Shown here: in pieces, positions 1-9,261 of the stretch
Position numbering within the stretch: the first letter of the stretch is position 1
Layout of the letters: each line of letters starts with the position of its first letter
NCBI GenBank assembly: GCA_024640025.1
Contig: JAHEFT010000011.1
Span: forward strand, 1-41,398
Source: Chromatiales bacterium
GTDB taxonomy: Bacteria > Pseudomonadota > Gammaproteobacteria > Xanthomonadales > SZUA-36
Length of the DNA stretch: 41,398 bases
Reading direction: 5' to 3'
Made by a program: the position numbers and the translations under genes
Notes under the pieces: model-generated
What the model was told of the DNA's origin: nothing
Seen by the model: the letters and a program-made list of their open reading frames with translations, nothing else
Database searches by the model: none

Positions 1-59
1 GCGATGGCCAGGCCCAGAAGAGACAGGGCCGTGGTGACTGTAATGGTTATTCCCGACAT
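1..59 (-). CDS. 5' end of an unidentified CDS, cut by the window edge
   Basis: Read on the minus strand, an ATG at 59-57 opens a frame without stops to the window edge. Its 19 complete codons encode MSGITITVTTALSLLGLAI, a hydrophobic start that could be a signal peptide or membrane segment. A GGGAG-like ribosome binding site lies about 10 bases upstream. The gene would diverge from hppA. The fragment is too short to assign a family, and chance absence of stops cannot be excluded. Confidence 0.4.
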   Translation of the reverse strand, partial: MSGITITVTTALSLLGLAI

Positions 60-206
60 TTGTGTTGCACTCCCAAAATTTGCATTTTTCTTGAATCGCG
101 CGCACTTTATCATAAACCACGTGCGGCCTGATAAGGATGGTCAATAAAATTGTCCTAAATCAACCGATTAAGGGGTCTCACGCACGATTGCCCGGAGGAG
201 AATGAA

Positions 207-2222
207 ATGACCAATGACACGGCGCTCTTGTTGGCGCTTGGATCATCATTGCTGGCCATAATCTATGGCTTGCTGACAACGACCTGGATCCTGGGCAAAT
301 CCGCGGGCAGCGAGAAAATGCAGGCTGTCGCAGCAGCCATCCAGGAAGGCGCGAAAGCATATATGAACCGTCAGTACGGCACCATCGCAATCGTGGGCGT
401 CGTGCTTTTTGTCCTGCTGGGCTTTGCGCTTAGCTGGGTGACGGCCATCGGGTTTGCGATTGGCGCGCTGTTTTCCGGCCTGGCCGGTTACATCGGCATG
501 TTCGTCTCCGTTCGCGCCAACGTGCGCACTGCTGAAGCAGCGTGCGCGGGTGTGGCTCCAGCGCTCAAGGTCGCATTTCGCGGCGGCGCCATCACCGGCA
601 TGCTGGTGGTCGGCCTTGGTCTGCTCGGCGTAGCGGGCTATTTTGCCGTACTGCAAAACCTGGGGTACAGCCAGGGAGACGCCATTCACGCCCTGGTCGG
701 CCTCGCCTTCGGTGGTTCACTGATTTCGATCTTCGCACGACTCGGCGGCGGTATTTTCACCAAGGGCGCGGATGTGGGCGCCGACCTCGTGGGTAAAGTG
801 GAAGCGGGCATCCCCGAAGACGATCCGCGCAACCCCGCGGTCATTGCGGATAACGTGGGCGACAATGTGGGTGACTGCGCCGGCATGGCCGCAGACCTTT
901 TCGAGACCTATGCCGTGACGCTGGTCGCCACCATGCTGCTGGGCAGTCTCACCGCCGCCACGCTGGGGCCGAACGCCGTCATTTACCCGATGGTGCTCGG
1001 CGGCCTGTCGATCATCGCGTCTGTGCTCGGCACGTTCGTGGTGTCAACCAGGGAAGGGGGAAAAATTATGAACGCGCTGTACAAGGGCGTCATTGCATCG
1101 GGAGTTCTCGCCGCCATTGCGTTTTACCCGGTCACCATGTCCATGATGGGCGACAGCGCATTGAACCTGTTTTACTGCGCCCTGATCGGCCTGGCGTTGA
1201 CAGCGGCAATGGTGTTCATTACCGAGTATTACACGGGCACCGAGTTCAGCCCGGTGAAGAAAGTGGCCGCCGCTTCGACCACCGGCCATGCCACCAACAT
1301 TATTGCCGGTCTGGGTGTTTCCATGAAAGCCACCGCGTTGCCGGTGATCGCGGTTTGCGCGTCCATCTGGGGTGCGCATGAACTGGCCGGCCTTTACGGA
1401 ATCGCTATCGCCGCAACTTCCATGTTGTCAATGACCGGCATGATCGTGGCTCTGGATGCGTTCGGCCCCATCACGGACAATGCGGGCGGCATCGCAGAAA
1501 TGTCCAAATTGCCTTCCGATGTGCGCAATACCACAGATGCACTGGATGCGGTCGGTAACACGACCAAGGCCGTGACCAAGGGGTATGCCATCGGCTCGGC
1601 CGGTCTGGCCGCCCTGGTGCTGTTCGCCGACTATGTGAGCAGTCTGGAAAATTCCGGATTTTCCAACATGACCTTTGATCTGTCGAACCACCTGGTCATC
1701 ATCGGACTGTTCATCGGCGGTTTGGTACCCTACCTGTTCGCCTCGATGGCGATGGAGGCGGTGGGCCGCGCAGCTGGATCCGTGGTGGAAGAAGTGCGCC
1801 GCCAATTCCGCGAAATCCCGGGCATCATGGAAGGCACAACCAAACCGGATTATTCCCGCGCGGTCGACCTGTTGACCAGGGCCGCGATCAAGGAAATGAT
1901 CGTTCCTTCACTGCTTCCTTTGCTGGTGCCAATCATCGTGGGCAAGCTGTTGGGTCCGCAGGCGCTTGGCGGCCTGCTGGTAGGCACGATCGTGACGGGC
2001 CTGTTCGTGGCGATCTCGATGACTACCGGCGGCGGAGCCTGGGATAACGCGAAAAAGTATATTGAAGATGGTGCGTTCGGCGGCAAGGGCACTGACGCCC
2101 ATGCCGCGGCGGTTACCGGTGATACCGTGGGTGACCCCTATAAAGATACGGCCGGACCCGCGGTCAACCCGCTGATCAAGATCATCAATATCGTCGCGTT
2201 GCTTATCGTTCCGATACTCTGA
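207..2222 (+). CDS. hppA: K(+)-insensitive pyrophosphate-energized proton pump (membrane H+-PPase)
   Basis: This inner-membrane pump hydrolyses pyrophosphate and exports protons. The 671-residue protein has the family's usual length and is hydrophobic throughout, with many membrane segments. The substrate-binding motif [19 protein letters not shown] starts near residue 205, and a second acidic cluster ([14 protein letters not shown]) lies near the C-terminus. The stretch [10 protein letters not shown] has Lys454 at the position that separates K+-independent (Lys) from K+-dependent (Ala) enzymes, so the K+-insensitive class is inferred. The ATG follows a strong GGAGGAG site at 194-200. The gene stands alone and converges with the minus-strand operon across a hairpin. 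A soluble pyrophosphatase (ppa) lies about 10 kb downstream. Confidence 0.97.
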   Translation: MTNDTALLLALGSSLLAIIYGLLTTTWILGKSAGSEKMQAVAAAIQEGAKAYMNRQYGTIAIVGVVLFVLLGFALSWVTAIGFAIGALFSGLAGYIGMFVSVRANVRTAEAACAGVAPALKVAFRGGAITGMLVVGLGLLGVAGYFAVLQNLGYSQGDAIHALVGLAFGGSLISIFARLGGGIFTKGADVGADLVGKVEAGIPEDDPRNPAVIADNVGDNVGDCAGMAADLFETYAVTLVATMLLGSLTAATLGPNAVIYPMVLGGLSIIASVLGTFVVSTREGGKIMNALYKGVIASGVLAAIAFYPVTMSMMGDSALNLFYCALIGLALTAAMVFITEYYTGTEFSPVKKVAAASTTGHATNIIAGLGVSMKATALPVIAVCASIWGAHELAGLYGIAIAATSMLSMTGMIVALDAFGPITDNAGGIAEMSKLPSDVRNTTDALDAVGNTTKAVTKGYAIGSAGLAALVLFADYVSSLENSGFSNMTFDLSNHLVIIGLFIGGLVPYLFASMAMEAVGRAAGSVVEEVRRQFREIPGIMEGTTKPDYSRAVDLLTRAAIKEMIVPSLLPLLVPIIVGKLLGPQALGGLLVGTIVTGLFVAISMTTGGGAWDNAKKYIEDGAFGGKGTDAHAAAVTGDTVGDPYKDTAGPAVNPLIKIINIVALLIVPIL

Positions 2223-2249
2223 TCCGGGTTGGGTCGTTTTGAAAAAGGT

Positions 2250-2267
2250 GCGCCGGTTTTCCGGCGC
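2250..2267. terminator. Probable bidirectional terminator between hppA and the convergent operon
   Basis: GCGCCGG, a TTTT loop and CCGGCGC form a perfect 7-bp stem with a 4-base loop between two convergent genes. On the minus strand it is followed by ACCTTTTTC, a reasonable U tract. On the plus strand it is followed by CTGTTTATT, which is weaker. It most likely ends both transcripts. Confidence 0.65.
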
Positions 2268-2274
2268 CTGTTTA

Positions 2275-3294
2275 TTACAGGGCCAGGGCTTCGGTCAGAA
2301 GCGACACCAGCTCCGGATAGGAGCTCCTGTCCAGCAGGCTAAGCGCCTTGTGACCTGAGAGCTGCTTGACCAGGTCGATGGCCGCGGTCGTGTTGGCGGC
2401 CGGTCCGCTTACCAGGTCGGCTTTCAGGCGATCGCCATATGCGGTCTGCACACCCAGAACGGCGTAGGGGTCGGAAGCGCAAAGAACAGTAAACCGGGCA
2501 AGGTGGCGCAGGTATTCGATCACCGTTCCGCCGTTATAGGGTTCGAGTGGAGAGGCTCCGGCTTCCGCCACCAGCACATCTGCTTCGCAGGCAGCAATTT
2601 TTGAAAGCATCAACTCGAGGGCGTCCCTGAACACTGGTTCAGGACACACCGTGGAGGCAAGGCCAGCGTCCACGAAGTCGAACACCGCCGTCGCACCGGC
2701 ATCCCGGAAAGTCAGGATATCCCGGTAGCGCGCCGCGCCGGTTAGCTTGGCACCAACCACGTTCAGTCCCAGGTAACTCAAGGCGCGGATAATGACCTGT
2801 CCGGAACTGGTCTTGCCGGCCGACATGGACGTGCCGATGAGCAGGATGACAGGGATGTCCAGTTTCCGGGGCAGTGCCGGCTGCACAAAATCTGCCATCC
2901 CCAGTTTTTTACCATCCCGTGTCGCGTGACCTAGGTATTCGAAACGCATCAGGTCCGGCAGCATGGGGGAAATCGAGGTGGCTTTGCCCAGCAGGCCGGC
3001 ACTGGTCAGTGCCTCCAGCTCGCGGTCCTCGCCGGCGGCCCGCCAGTCGCCAACACCTTCCAGGGTGGCGGCCCGCTTACCCAGCGCGCCCACCAGTAGA
3101 TCGCCCCGCACCATGTCGGCCATTCTTCCGCTTTTTGTTTCACATTCCCATAGCCGGTTTCTCTCTCCGGTTGCCCGGCCCACGACGAAGTCACCGGAGC
3201 CCCATGCAGCACGGTCCAGTTTCATCGTCTTGAACGGAACAATCCCAAGGTCGGAGCAACGGGTGACGGAAGTAAAAAAATAGTGCGATCTCAT
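2275..3294 (-). CDS. P-loop NTPase-like protein, possibly DUF1611-related
   Basis: The 339-residue protein has an N-terminal part of about 140 residues, then a nucleotide-binding-like loop GTSMSAGKTS at residues 154-163. After that come KLTGAARYRD and DAGATAVFDFVDAGLAST, and later VLVAEAGASPLEPYNG. This arrangement recalls the P-loop C-terminal domain of DUF1611 proteins (the DgcN type linked to D-amino-acid metabolism), but I recognise this only by pattern. The start ATG overlaps the stop of the upstream M20 peptidase gene (ATGA at 3294-3291), so translation is probably coupled and the two products likely act in one pathway. No membrane segment or signal peptide is visible, so it is probably cytoplasmic. 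The exact reaction is unknown. Confidence 0.6.
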   Translation of the reverse strand: MRSHYFFTSVTRCSDLGIVPFKTMKLDRAAWGSGDFVVGRATGERNRLWECETKSGRMADMVRGDLLVGALGKRAATLEGVGDWRAAGEDRELEALTSAGLLGKATSISPMLPDLMRFEYLGHATRDGKKLGMADFVQPALPRKLDIPVILLIGTSMSAGKTSSGQVIIRALSYLGLNVVGAKLTGAARYRDILTFRDAGATAVFDFVDAGLASTVCPEPVFRDALELMLSKIAACEADVLVAEAGASPLEPYNGGTVIEYLRHLARFTVLCASDPYAVLGVQTAYGDRLKADLVSGPAANTTAAIDLVKQLSGHKALSLLDRSSYPELVSLLTEALAL

Positions 3295-4499
3295 ACGGTT
3301 TTTACCATGGATTTCAAGGGCGGTGACATTAGCAGGAGCGTCAACAGGGCTGCATGTTCAAGGGTTCGTCCCAGCACCAGGTGCTCATGGTGGGCATGAG
3401 CGCCATCGCCGACGGCGCCCATTCCATCGAGCGTGGCGGTGTAAAGGCTGGTGAAGTTTCCGTCCGATCCGCCTCCCGCCAATCCTTCCTCCAGTTCCAG
3501 GCCAAGTTCATCGCCCAGCGTGCAGGCCATATGCCAAAGTTGTCTGTTGGCCGGCGTTTTTTCCATGGCGGGGCGGCCAAAGCGTCCTTCGATCGTGAGA
3601 GAGGTGCCGCTGGTTGCTGGCCTGATAGCCAGGATAGCCGCTTCGAGCCGGTCAGCATCCTGTTGCCCTGCAACTCGGACATCGATCACGGCCTGGCTCC
3701 TGGGGGCGACCACGTTGGGCCGCAGTCCACCGTCAATAGTGCCGACATTGACCGTGACCCCCTTGTCGAAATCGTTGAGCGCAAACAGCGCCTGGATCAC
3801 GTGTGAAAGCTCCAGTATCGCGCTGGCTCCGGCGCCCGGGTCCAGCCCGGCATGTGCCGCCTCGCCCGTAACCGTCACCGTAAACCGGCCGATTCCCTTG
3901 CGAGCGGTCTTGAGCCTGCCAGCCGGGCCCAGCGATGGTTCCAGCACGAAAACCCGGTCCATGCAGGGAGCAAGCGACTCGATATAACGCCGGCTCTCGC
4001 GGCTGCCGATTTCCTCGTCCGAATTGAGGAACACATGCGGTGTGACTTCAGGTTCGAATCCGAAATGCTGAAGCGCTGAGATCGCCAATAATGCCTGGGC
4101 TATCCCCCCCTTCATGTCATAGACGCCGGGCCCCCGAACGATATCGCCTTCGTGCTCAAACGGCATATCGTCCAATGTGCCCAGGGGCCAGACCGTGTCG
4201 TAATGGCCCAGGATTAATTGCGATGGGCGGCCCGGCCTGCGGCCTGCAGGCCGCGCGTGCAGCATCCCCCCACTGCTGCTGCCGGGGATGCGATGGACGC
4301 GAAATTCCAGGCGATCAAGTTCTGCTGCGATGATCTCCCGTATCTCAGTCTGCGCGCCAGGCACGTCAGACGGTGATTCCGCCTCTGTCATCCTGCGCAA
4401 CAGGTCTACCAGGTTCTCCCGCCTGCTCTGCAGGTAGCTCAAAACATCACTGGCTGCCGGCATGGGGTGTGGATTCATCAGATTCACGACCTGTCTCAC
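3291..4499 (-). CDS. M20 family metallopeptidase, carboxypeptidase G2-like
   Basis: A zinc-dependent exopeptidase or amidohydrolase of family M20. The 402-residue protein has the metal and catalytic signatures of the glutamate carboxypeptidase branch: GHYDTV (His99, Asp101), GPGVYDMKGG (bridging Asp128), NSDEEIGS (general base and ligand at Glu162/Glu163), LEPS (Glu187), the dimerisation-domain motif GEAAHAG, GGGSDGN, and a His-rich segment near the C-terminus (HAHHEH). The substrate probably has a C-terminal acidic residue or an N-acyl group, but this is not proven. No signal peptide is seen. The frame opens with GTG at 4499; an ATG seven codons later (4478) is an alternative, and neither has a strong ribosome binding site. 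It lies 7 bases after the flavin reductase-like gene and overlaps the P-loop gene. Confidence 0.88.
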   Translation of the reverse strand: MRQVVNLMNPHPMPAASDVLSYLQSRRENLVDLLRRMTEAESPSDVPGAQTEIREIIAAELDRLEFRVHRIPGSSSGGMLHARPAGRRPGRPSQLILGHYDTVWPLGTLDDMPFEHEGDIVRGPGVYDMKGGIAQALLAISALQHFGFEPEVTPHVFLNSDEEIGSRESRRYIESLAPCMDRVFVLEPSLGPAGRLKTARKGIGRFTVTVTGEAAHAGLDPGAGASAILELSHVIQALFALNDFDKGVTVNVGTIDGGLRPNVVAPRSQAVIDVRVAGQQDADRLEAAILAIRPATSGTSLTIEGRFGRPAMEKTPANRQLWHMACTLGDELGLELEEGLAGGGSDGNFTSLYTATLDGMGAVGDGAHAHHEHLVLGRTLEHAALLTLLLMSPPLKSMVKTV

Positions 4500-4506
4500 C
4501 CGTTGC

Positions 4507-5118
4507 CTATTTCTTCATTCCCGCCGGGAAGGGGAAAGTCAGGCTGTTGTCGATGATGGCGAATCGCCCGGGGTGAATATAGGTGAGCAATGGTGCGTTA
4601 TGAATCAGGGCCTGGTCGCCTCCTTCGTGGATACGTTCCGAATCTTCGGCAACCCTGGCGGCAACGATCCGGCCAATGATCAGGCTATTGACACCGAAAT
4701 CATCAATGATCCGGTCCAACTCACATTCGAGGAACATGTAGCCACCCTCAACCAGTACACCTGCCACCTTTTTTGCGGGAAAGACGGGTAGAACAGAAAG
4801 GGCCGGCTTGTCGTCCTCTCCGCATCGTGGTGAGGCAGCGAGGCTGGTCAGGACAAGTTGGTCCGGACGCGGGTAGGAAACAGTAAACACGCCGTCGCGC
4901 CGGGTATTTGAATAGGTGTGATGCCTGGGTGTGCAGACAAAGCAGAAATAATTTTCCCAACCCATGGGCATGGCCATGTGCTTAGGAGCGAGATTGTGGC
5001 TGCCGTCAGGCTCCCGGGTCCCTATCAGCACCAGCGGCGCCACCCAGAAAAACCGGTCCCACACCGGCTGGCTGACATCCAGTTCAACCAGGTGTTGCCC
5101 GGGAGTCGGGCTGTTCAT
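4507..5118 (-). CDS. Flavin reductase-like domain protein (FMN-binding split barrel)
   Basis: The 203-residue protein matches the flavin reductase-like split-barrel fold. It opens with a segment around PLVLIGTREPDGSHNLAPK, which contains the family's typical GT..PDG..N.AP core. It continues with FCFVCTPRHHTYSNTRRDG and FTVSYPRPDQ, and ends with a barrel strand before a short basic tail. Such proteins bind FMN and reduce it or use it with NAD(P)H, but the partner here is unknown. The ATG is preceded by GGAGG eight bases upstream. It is the first gene of a minus-strand operon with the M20 peptidase and the P-loop protein, which suggests catabolism of a modified amino acid or peptide. Confidence 0.8.
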   Translation of the reverse strand: MNSPTPGQHLVELDVSQPVWDRFFWVAPLVLIGTREPDGSHNLAPKHMAMPMGWENYFCFVCTPRHHTYSNTRRDGVFTVSYPRPDQLVLTSLAASPRCGEDDKPALSVLPVFPAKKVAGVLVEGGYMFLECELDRIIDDFGVNSLIIGRIVAARVAEDSERIHEGGDQALIHNAPLLTYIHPGRFAIIDNSLTFPFPAGMKK

Positions 5119-5343
5119 GGCGTTTACCTCCAGCCGACGGCGTTGCCAATAACCCTGTCTTCAACCTACTCCGCTGACGACTCTTGCGCCTTGATCTGGA
5201 GCAGCACCCGCGCCGATGGAAGCGGCACGCCTAAAAATACCGCCGGTTCACCCATCCTTTCCGGTAAAATTCTCCGACTGAACATACTTTCACCTGGTTG
5301 GTCTATTCTCCCATGATCCGCCGTTTAAAAAAGAACTGAACCA

Positions 5344-7632
5344 ATGAAACTGAAAACATTGATCTGGATAGGCGTAATTTTGGGCCTGCTGACCACGCCG
5401 GCGGCGCGGGCGATCGAATTCGACGAGGTGCGCAATTTTGAGGACGTCTTCGTCATTTCCGCCACGGCGCCGGCGATGGACCGGCTGGAAGTTCACTGGA
5501 AGATTGCGGACGGCTACTACCTCTACAACAATAAATTCCTGAAATTCATGACTGCGACGGAAGGAGTGGTTCTGGGTGAGCCGGAAGTGCCGGCCGGAAA
5601 AATCAGCTTCGATGACTTGCTGGGCGAAGAAGTCGAGAAATTTCATCACGAATTGACCATTGCACTGCCACTGGTTTCCGTTGCTCCCGGCGTTGAGGCC
5701 GTGCAACTTAAAGTCCGGTCCCAGGGTTGCCTGGAAAACGAACTTTGTTATCCGCCGACCGAGCAGTTGCTCATCGTGAGTCTGCCCCGTGACGCGTTGA
5801 AGGCGGACCCCGTGTCCGGATTATCGGACAGCCTGTTGGCGCGGAAGGGACAAAGTCATTCGCTGCTGGACGTGGACGAACCGCCGGCATTGCCGCCGGA
5901 AGAGGCATTTGTTTTCGAGTCCATCGGCTACAGTGCTGACACCGCACTTGTGCGTTTCACGGCTCAGCCCGGGTACTACCTTTACCGGGACCGGTTTGAA
6001 TTCAGGGTGGCGGGAGATTCCGGATTTGTCATCCGCGACGTGGAACTGCCGGACGGCGTGGTCAAGGATGATCCGGAATTCGGAGCAGTTGAAGTGTATT
6101 TCGGCCAGATAGAAGTACCGGTGCGTTTCAACCGTCCGGCGGGCGAAGCGCGGGATATCGTGCTGGAGGCGAATTTCCAGGGTTGCAGGGACGGGGATAT
6201 CTGCTACCCGCCGATGTCACGTTCCTCGGTGTTCCAGATGCCGGCGGCACCTGTGGCCTTGGGCCAGACTGTCTCGCCGCTACCTGCAGCCGGGCAAACC
6301 GGGCCGGGACAGAAGCCTCCGGTGACCGAGCAGGACAAGTTGGCCAGGCTGTTGACCAGCCACCCCGTGAAGGCGATATTCGCCTTTTTTATTGCCGGCT
6401 TGCTGCTGGCGTTTACGCCGTGCGTTTTCCCGATGGTGCCTATCCTGTCAGGCATTATCGTGGGGCAGGGAGACCGCCTCACGACGATGCGGGCGTTCTG
6501 GCTCTCACTGGTCTACGTGCTGGCCATGGCGGTTACCTACACGGTTGCCGGTGTGCTGGCCGGTCTGTTTGGACAGAACCTGCAGGCCGTGTTCCAGAAC
6601 CCGTGGATCATCAGTACATTTGTTTTGATCTTCGTACTGCTGGCGCTTTCCATGTTCGGTTTCTATGAGCTTCAGCTCCCGGGCAGGTTGCAAACACGCC
6701 TGGCGGAAGCGAGTAACCAGCAGCAGGGCGGGCAACTTTGGGGGGTCGCCGTGATGGGATTTCTCTCCGCCCTGATCGTGGGGCCCTGCGTGGCGCCGCC
6801 GTTGATGGCCGCCCTGATCGTAATCGGTTCTTCCGGCGACGCGGTGCTTGGCGGGGCAGCCCTGTTTGCGCTTTCCATCGGCATGGGTCTGCCGCTTATT
6901 GTCTTTGGCGTTTCAGCAGGCAAGCTGGTGCCCAGAGCAGGGGCCTGGATGAATGCGGTCAAGGCCGTTTTCGGTGTCGGTTTGCTGGCCATTGCCATCT
7001 GGATGCTTGAACGGATATTGTCCGGCACACTGATAATGTTGTTATGGGGCGCACTGGCGGTCGCGTGCGGGGTATACCTGGGTGCGCTGGAGCGAATTGA
7101 AACCGCAGCATCCGGGTGGAAGCGCCTGTGGAAATCGTTGGGCATCATCCTGCTGGTGTTGGGTATCCTTCAATTCGTTGGCGCCGCCGCAGGCGGAGAC
7201 TACTGGTTGCGGCCATTGGCGGGATTCAAATCCTCCCTGTCGGGCGCGCCTGCCGCGGAACACACTGCGTTCAGCAGGATCAAGTCCGTGCAGGACCTGG
7301 AAAAAGCTTTATCGGAAGCCGCTACGGAGGGCACTGGAACCATGCTGGATTTCTATGCCGACTGGTGCGTTGAATGTAAACGCATGGAGCGCAACACGTT
7401 TCCGGATGCCCGTGTCCAGGCTTTGCTCGACCAGTTCCAGTTGCTCCAGACTGACGTTACGGCCAACGATGACACAGACCAGGAACTGATGAGGTCTTAC
7501 GATATTATCGGCCCGCCCGCCATCCTGTTCTTTGACCGGAACGGCGTGGAAATGAAGGATTACCGCCTGGTGGGTTATTTCGATCCGGACGAATTTACGG
7601 CTCATCTGCAACAGGTCCGTTCTGCGCAATGA
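5344..7632 (+). CDS. dsbD: Thiol:disulfide interchange protein DsbD with duplicated alpha domain
   Basis: DsbD carries electrons from cytoplasmic thioredoxin across the inner membrane to periplasmic thiol proteins. The 762-residue protein starts with a signal peptide (cleavage near AARA). Two periplasmic alpha domains follow, each ending in a CxxxxxC pair: Cys129/Cys135 (QGCLENELCYPP) and Cys281/Cys287 (QGCRDGDICYPP). The membrane beta domain, from about residue 340, has its redox cysteines in TPCVFPMV (Cys360) and GPCVAPP (Cys482). The C-terminal thioredoxin-like gamma domain has DWCVEC (Cys675/Cys678). E. coli DsbD has one alpha domain and about 565 residues, so the extra length is explained by the duplication. 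The gene overlaps the TlpA-like gene by ATGA. Confidence 0.95.
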   Translation: MKLKTLIWIGVILGLLTTPAARAIEFDEVRNFEDVFVISATAPAMDRLEVHWKIADGYYLYNNKFLKFMTATEGVVLGEPEVPAGKISFDDLLGEEVEKFHHELTIALPLVSVAPGVEAVQLKVRSQGCLENELCYPPTEQLLIVSLPRDALKADPVSGLSDSLLARKGQSHSLLDVDEPPALPPEEAFVFESIGYSADTALVRFTAQPGYYLYRDRFEFRVAGDSGFVIRDVELPDGVVKDDPEFGAVEVYFGQIEVPVRFNRPAGEARDIVLEANFQGCRDGDICYPPMSRSSVFQMPAAPVALGQTVSPLPAAGQTGPGQKPPVTEQDKLARLLTSHPVKAIFAFFIAGLLLAFTPCVFPMVPILSGIIVGQGDRLTTMRAFWLSLVYVLAMAVTYTVAGVLAGLFGQNLQAVFQNPWIISTFVLIFVLLALSMFGFYELQLPGRLQTRLAEASNQQQGGQLWGVAVMGFLSALIVGPCVAPPLMAALIVIGSSGDAVLGGAALFALSIGMGLPLIVFGVSAGKLVPRAGAWMNAVKAVFGVGLLAIAIWMLERILSGTLIMLLWGALAVACGVYLGALERIETAASGWKRLWKSLGIILLVLGILQFVGAAAGGDYWLRPLAGFKSSLSGAPAAEHTAFSRIKSVQDLEKALSEAATEGTGTMLDFYADWCVECKRMERNTFPDARVQALLDQFQLLQTDVTANDDTDQELMRSYDIIGPPAILFFDRNGVEMKDYRLVGYFDPDEFTAHLQQVRSAQ

Positions 7633-8198
7633 GAAGGAACTTCCTGATCATGGCGGTTGTGGCGTTCATGGCGGCTGCCGGCGGCTATTTCCTGGCGATG
7701 GTAATGAATCCGTCTGCCGGAATAGGCACGTCCGCCGCAGGCACTGCGCCTGGTCCCCGGGCGGATGACCTGGTGGGCCAGCGCCGCCCCGACTTCACCC
7801 TCTCGACTGTCCGGGGCACGATGGTTTCAGCCGATGATTTCGAGGGCCGCGTGTGGCTGGTGAATTTCTGGGCGACCTGGTGCGCGCCCTGCGTCGAGGA
7901 AATGCCGATGTTGTCCCGGCTTCAGCGGGATTATGCCGATCAGGGCGTCGTGGTAGTCGGAATCGCCCTAGATGATGCACAGCGCGCCGCTGAGTTCGCC
8001 GCCGAGCTCGGGATTGACTATCCCTTGCTGGTCGGCAAGACGGATGTTGTGCTCACCGGGCGCCGTTTTGGCAACGCCACCGGCATGCTTCCTTTCAGCG
8101 TGCTCATCGATACGAGTGGCGTCATTCGCTGGACCCATCTCGGGGCTCTGTCACGAGCAGCGCTCGAAGCGCAAATAGAGACCCTGACGCGCGACTAA
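7629..8198 (+). CDS. TlpA/ResA-like periplasmic thioredoxin
   Basis: The 189-residue protein has an N-terminal membrane anchor or uncleaved signal (about residues 5-26), then a thioredoxin-like domain of the redoxin/AhpC-TSA type. The active site is WCAPC with Cys85 and Cys88, followed by the cis-proline region GMLPFSVLID. It should reduce periplasmic disulfides, for example in apocytochromes or metalloproteins. Its start overlaps the dsbD stop (ATGA at 7629-7632), so the two are translationally coupled and DsbD is the likely electron donor. The exact client protein cannot be read from the sequence. Confidence 0.9.
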   Translation: MRRNFLIMAVVAFMAAAGGYFLAMVMNPSAGIGTSAAGTAPGPRADDLVGQRRPDFTLSTVRGTMVSADDFEGRVWLVNFWATWCAPCVEEMPMLSRLQRDYADQGVVVVGIALDDAQRAAEFAAELGIDYPLLVGKTDVVLTGRRFGNATGMLPFSVLIDTSGVIRWTHLGALSRAALEAQIETLTRD

Positions 8199-8243
8199 TC
8201 ACCTCAATCATGATGTAATTTGACGTGATTTGTGCCGATCGTG

Positions 8244-8272
8244 TGGACAAATGCCCCGACTTCGTGCAAAAT
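8244..8272 (+). promoter_or_regulatory. Candidate sigma70 promoter for aroQ-accB-accC
   Basis: TGGACA at 8244-8249 and CAAAAT at 8267-8272 are separated by 17 bases, matching the -35 and -10 consensus at five and four of six positions. Transcription would start near 8279, about 20 bases before the aroQ ATG. Assigned by eye only. Confidence 0.45.
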
Positions 8273-8298
8273 TTTCCTCCCTGAACGAGGGATATCCC

Positions 8299-8739
8299 AT
8301 GGCTAGCATACTGGTTCTCAACGGTCCTAATCTCAATCTACTCGGTAGCAGGGAGCCAGGTCAGTACGGGCATCGCACGCTGGAAGAGATCATGGAAGAA
8401 TTGACCCGTTTCGCGGGAGCCTGCGGCCACGAGTTACGACATGTGCAGGAAAACAGCGAGGGCGTGCTGGTGGAAGCCATTCACAAAGCCGCGGTCGACG
8501 GGGTCGATTACATCATCTTCAATCCTGCAGCCTATACGCATACGAGTGTGGCGCTGAGAGACGCGCTGCTGGCCGTCCGCATCCCTTTTATTGAAGTACA
8601 TCTTTCCGCCGTGGCGGCCCGTGAACCGTTCAGGCAAATCTCCTATTTTTCAGACATCGCCATGGGTGTGATCAGTGGATTTCATGGCGAAAGCTACATG
8701 CTTGCAGCGCAAGCCATCATCAATCTAATAGAACCATAA
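8299..8739 (+). CDS. aroQ: 3-dehydroquinate dehydratase, type II
   Basis: Catalyses the third step of the shikimate pathway, dehydroquinate to dehydroshikimate. The 146-residue protein has the usual type II length. It shows the signature [20 protein letters not shown] with the catalytic Tyr, then [31 protein letters not shown] (His as general acid) and the C-terminal [10 protein letters not shown]. The frame stays open upstream to 8230, but conserved family sequence begins at the ATG at 8299, which has a CGAGGG ribosome binding site. The order aroQ-accB-accC is common in gammaproteobacteria and supports the call. Confidence 0.96.
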   Translation: MASILVLNGPNLNLLGSREPGQYGHRTLEEIMEELTRFAGACGHELRHVQENSEGVLVEAIHKAAVDGVDYIIFNPAAYTHTSVALRDALLAVRIPFIEVHLSAVAAREPFRQISYFSDIAMGVISGFHGESYMLAAQAIINLIEP

Positions 8740-8780
8740 CAACCACGCCCCGGGCAGTCGCCCCGGCAGGAGCGGAACCA

Positions 8781-9251
8781 GTGGATATCAGAAAGATAAA
8801 GAAACTCATCGAGTTGCTGGAAGAGTCCAGCCTGACGGAAATGGAAATCGTAGAGGGTGAGGAGTCTGTTCGCCTGAGTCGTGGCAATGCGGCAAATCCG
8901 GGCATAATTCACCATGCCATGCCTGTCGGCGCACCGCCAGCGTGGCCTGCGCCCGCCGCGCCCGCCCCGCAGGCCGCAGCTGAAGCAGCAACGGCAGCAG
9001 AACCGGACGTTCCTGATGGAGAAGTCGTTCGCTCTCCGATGGTGGGAACCTTTTTTGCGTCGCCCAGCCCGGATGCTCCGCCCTTCGTTTCGATGGGTAA
9101 GCAAGTCACGGAAGGTGAAACCATGTGCATCATCGAGGCCATGAAAATGTTCAACCAGATCGAAGCGGAAGCTTCGGGCACCGTGGTGGCGATCCTGGTT
9201 GAAAACGGCCAGCCGGTTGAATTCGACCAACCCCTTTTCGTCATTCGGTAA
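8781..9251 (+). CDS. accB: Biotin carboxyl carrier protein of acetyl-CoA carboxylase
   Basis: Carries the biotin that moves carboxyl groups between the biotin carboxylase and the carboxyltransferase in the first step of fatty acid synthesis. The 156-residue protein opens with [20 protein letters not shown], nearly the E. coli sequence. A flexible Ala/Pro-rich linker (about residues 50-75) follows, then the biotinyl domain with EAMKMFN, where Lys122 is the biotinylation site. The start is GTG at 8781, placed after AGGAG with normal spacing; no nearby ATG would keep the conserved N-terminus. It lies 10 bases before accC. Confidence 0.97.
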   Translation: MDIRKIKKLIELLEESSLTEMEIVEGEESVRLSRGNAANPGIIHHAMPVGAPPAWPAPAAPAPQAAAEAATAAEPDVPDGEVVRSPMVGTFFASPSPDAPPFVSMGKQVTEGETMCIIEAMKMFNQIEAEASGTVVAILVENGQPVEFDQPLFVIR

Positions 9252-9261
9252 GTGAGCTGAA

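Noticed and set aside
201-210. ATG AAA TGA mini-frame overlapping the hppA start
   Set aside because: The first ATG is only one base from the ribosome binding site, too close for use, so it is probably chance.
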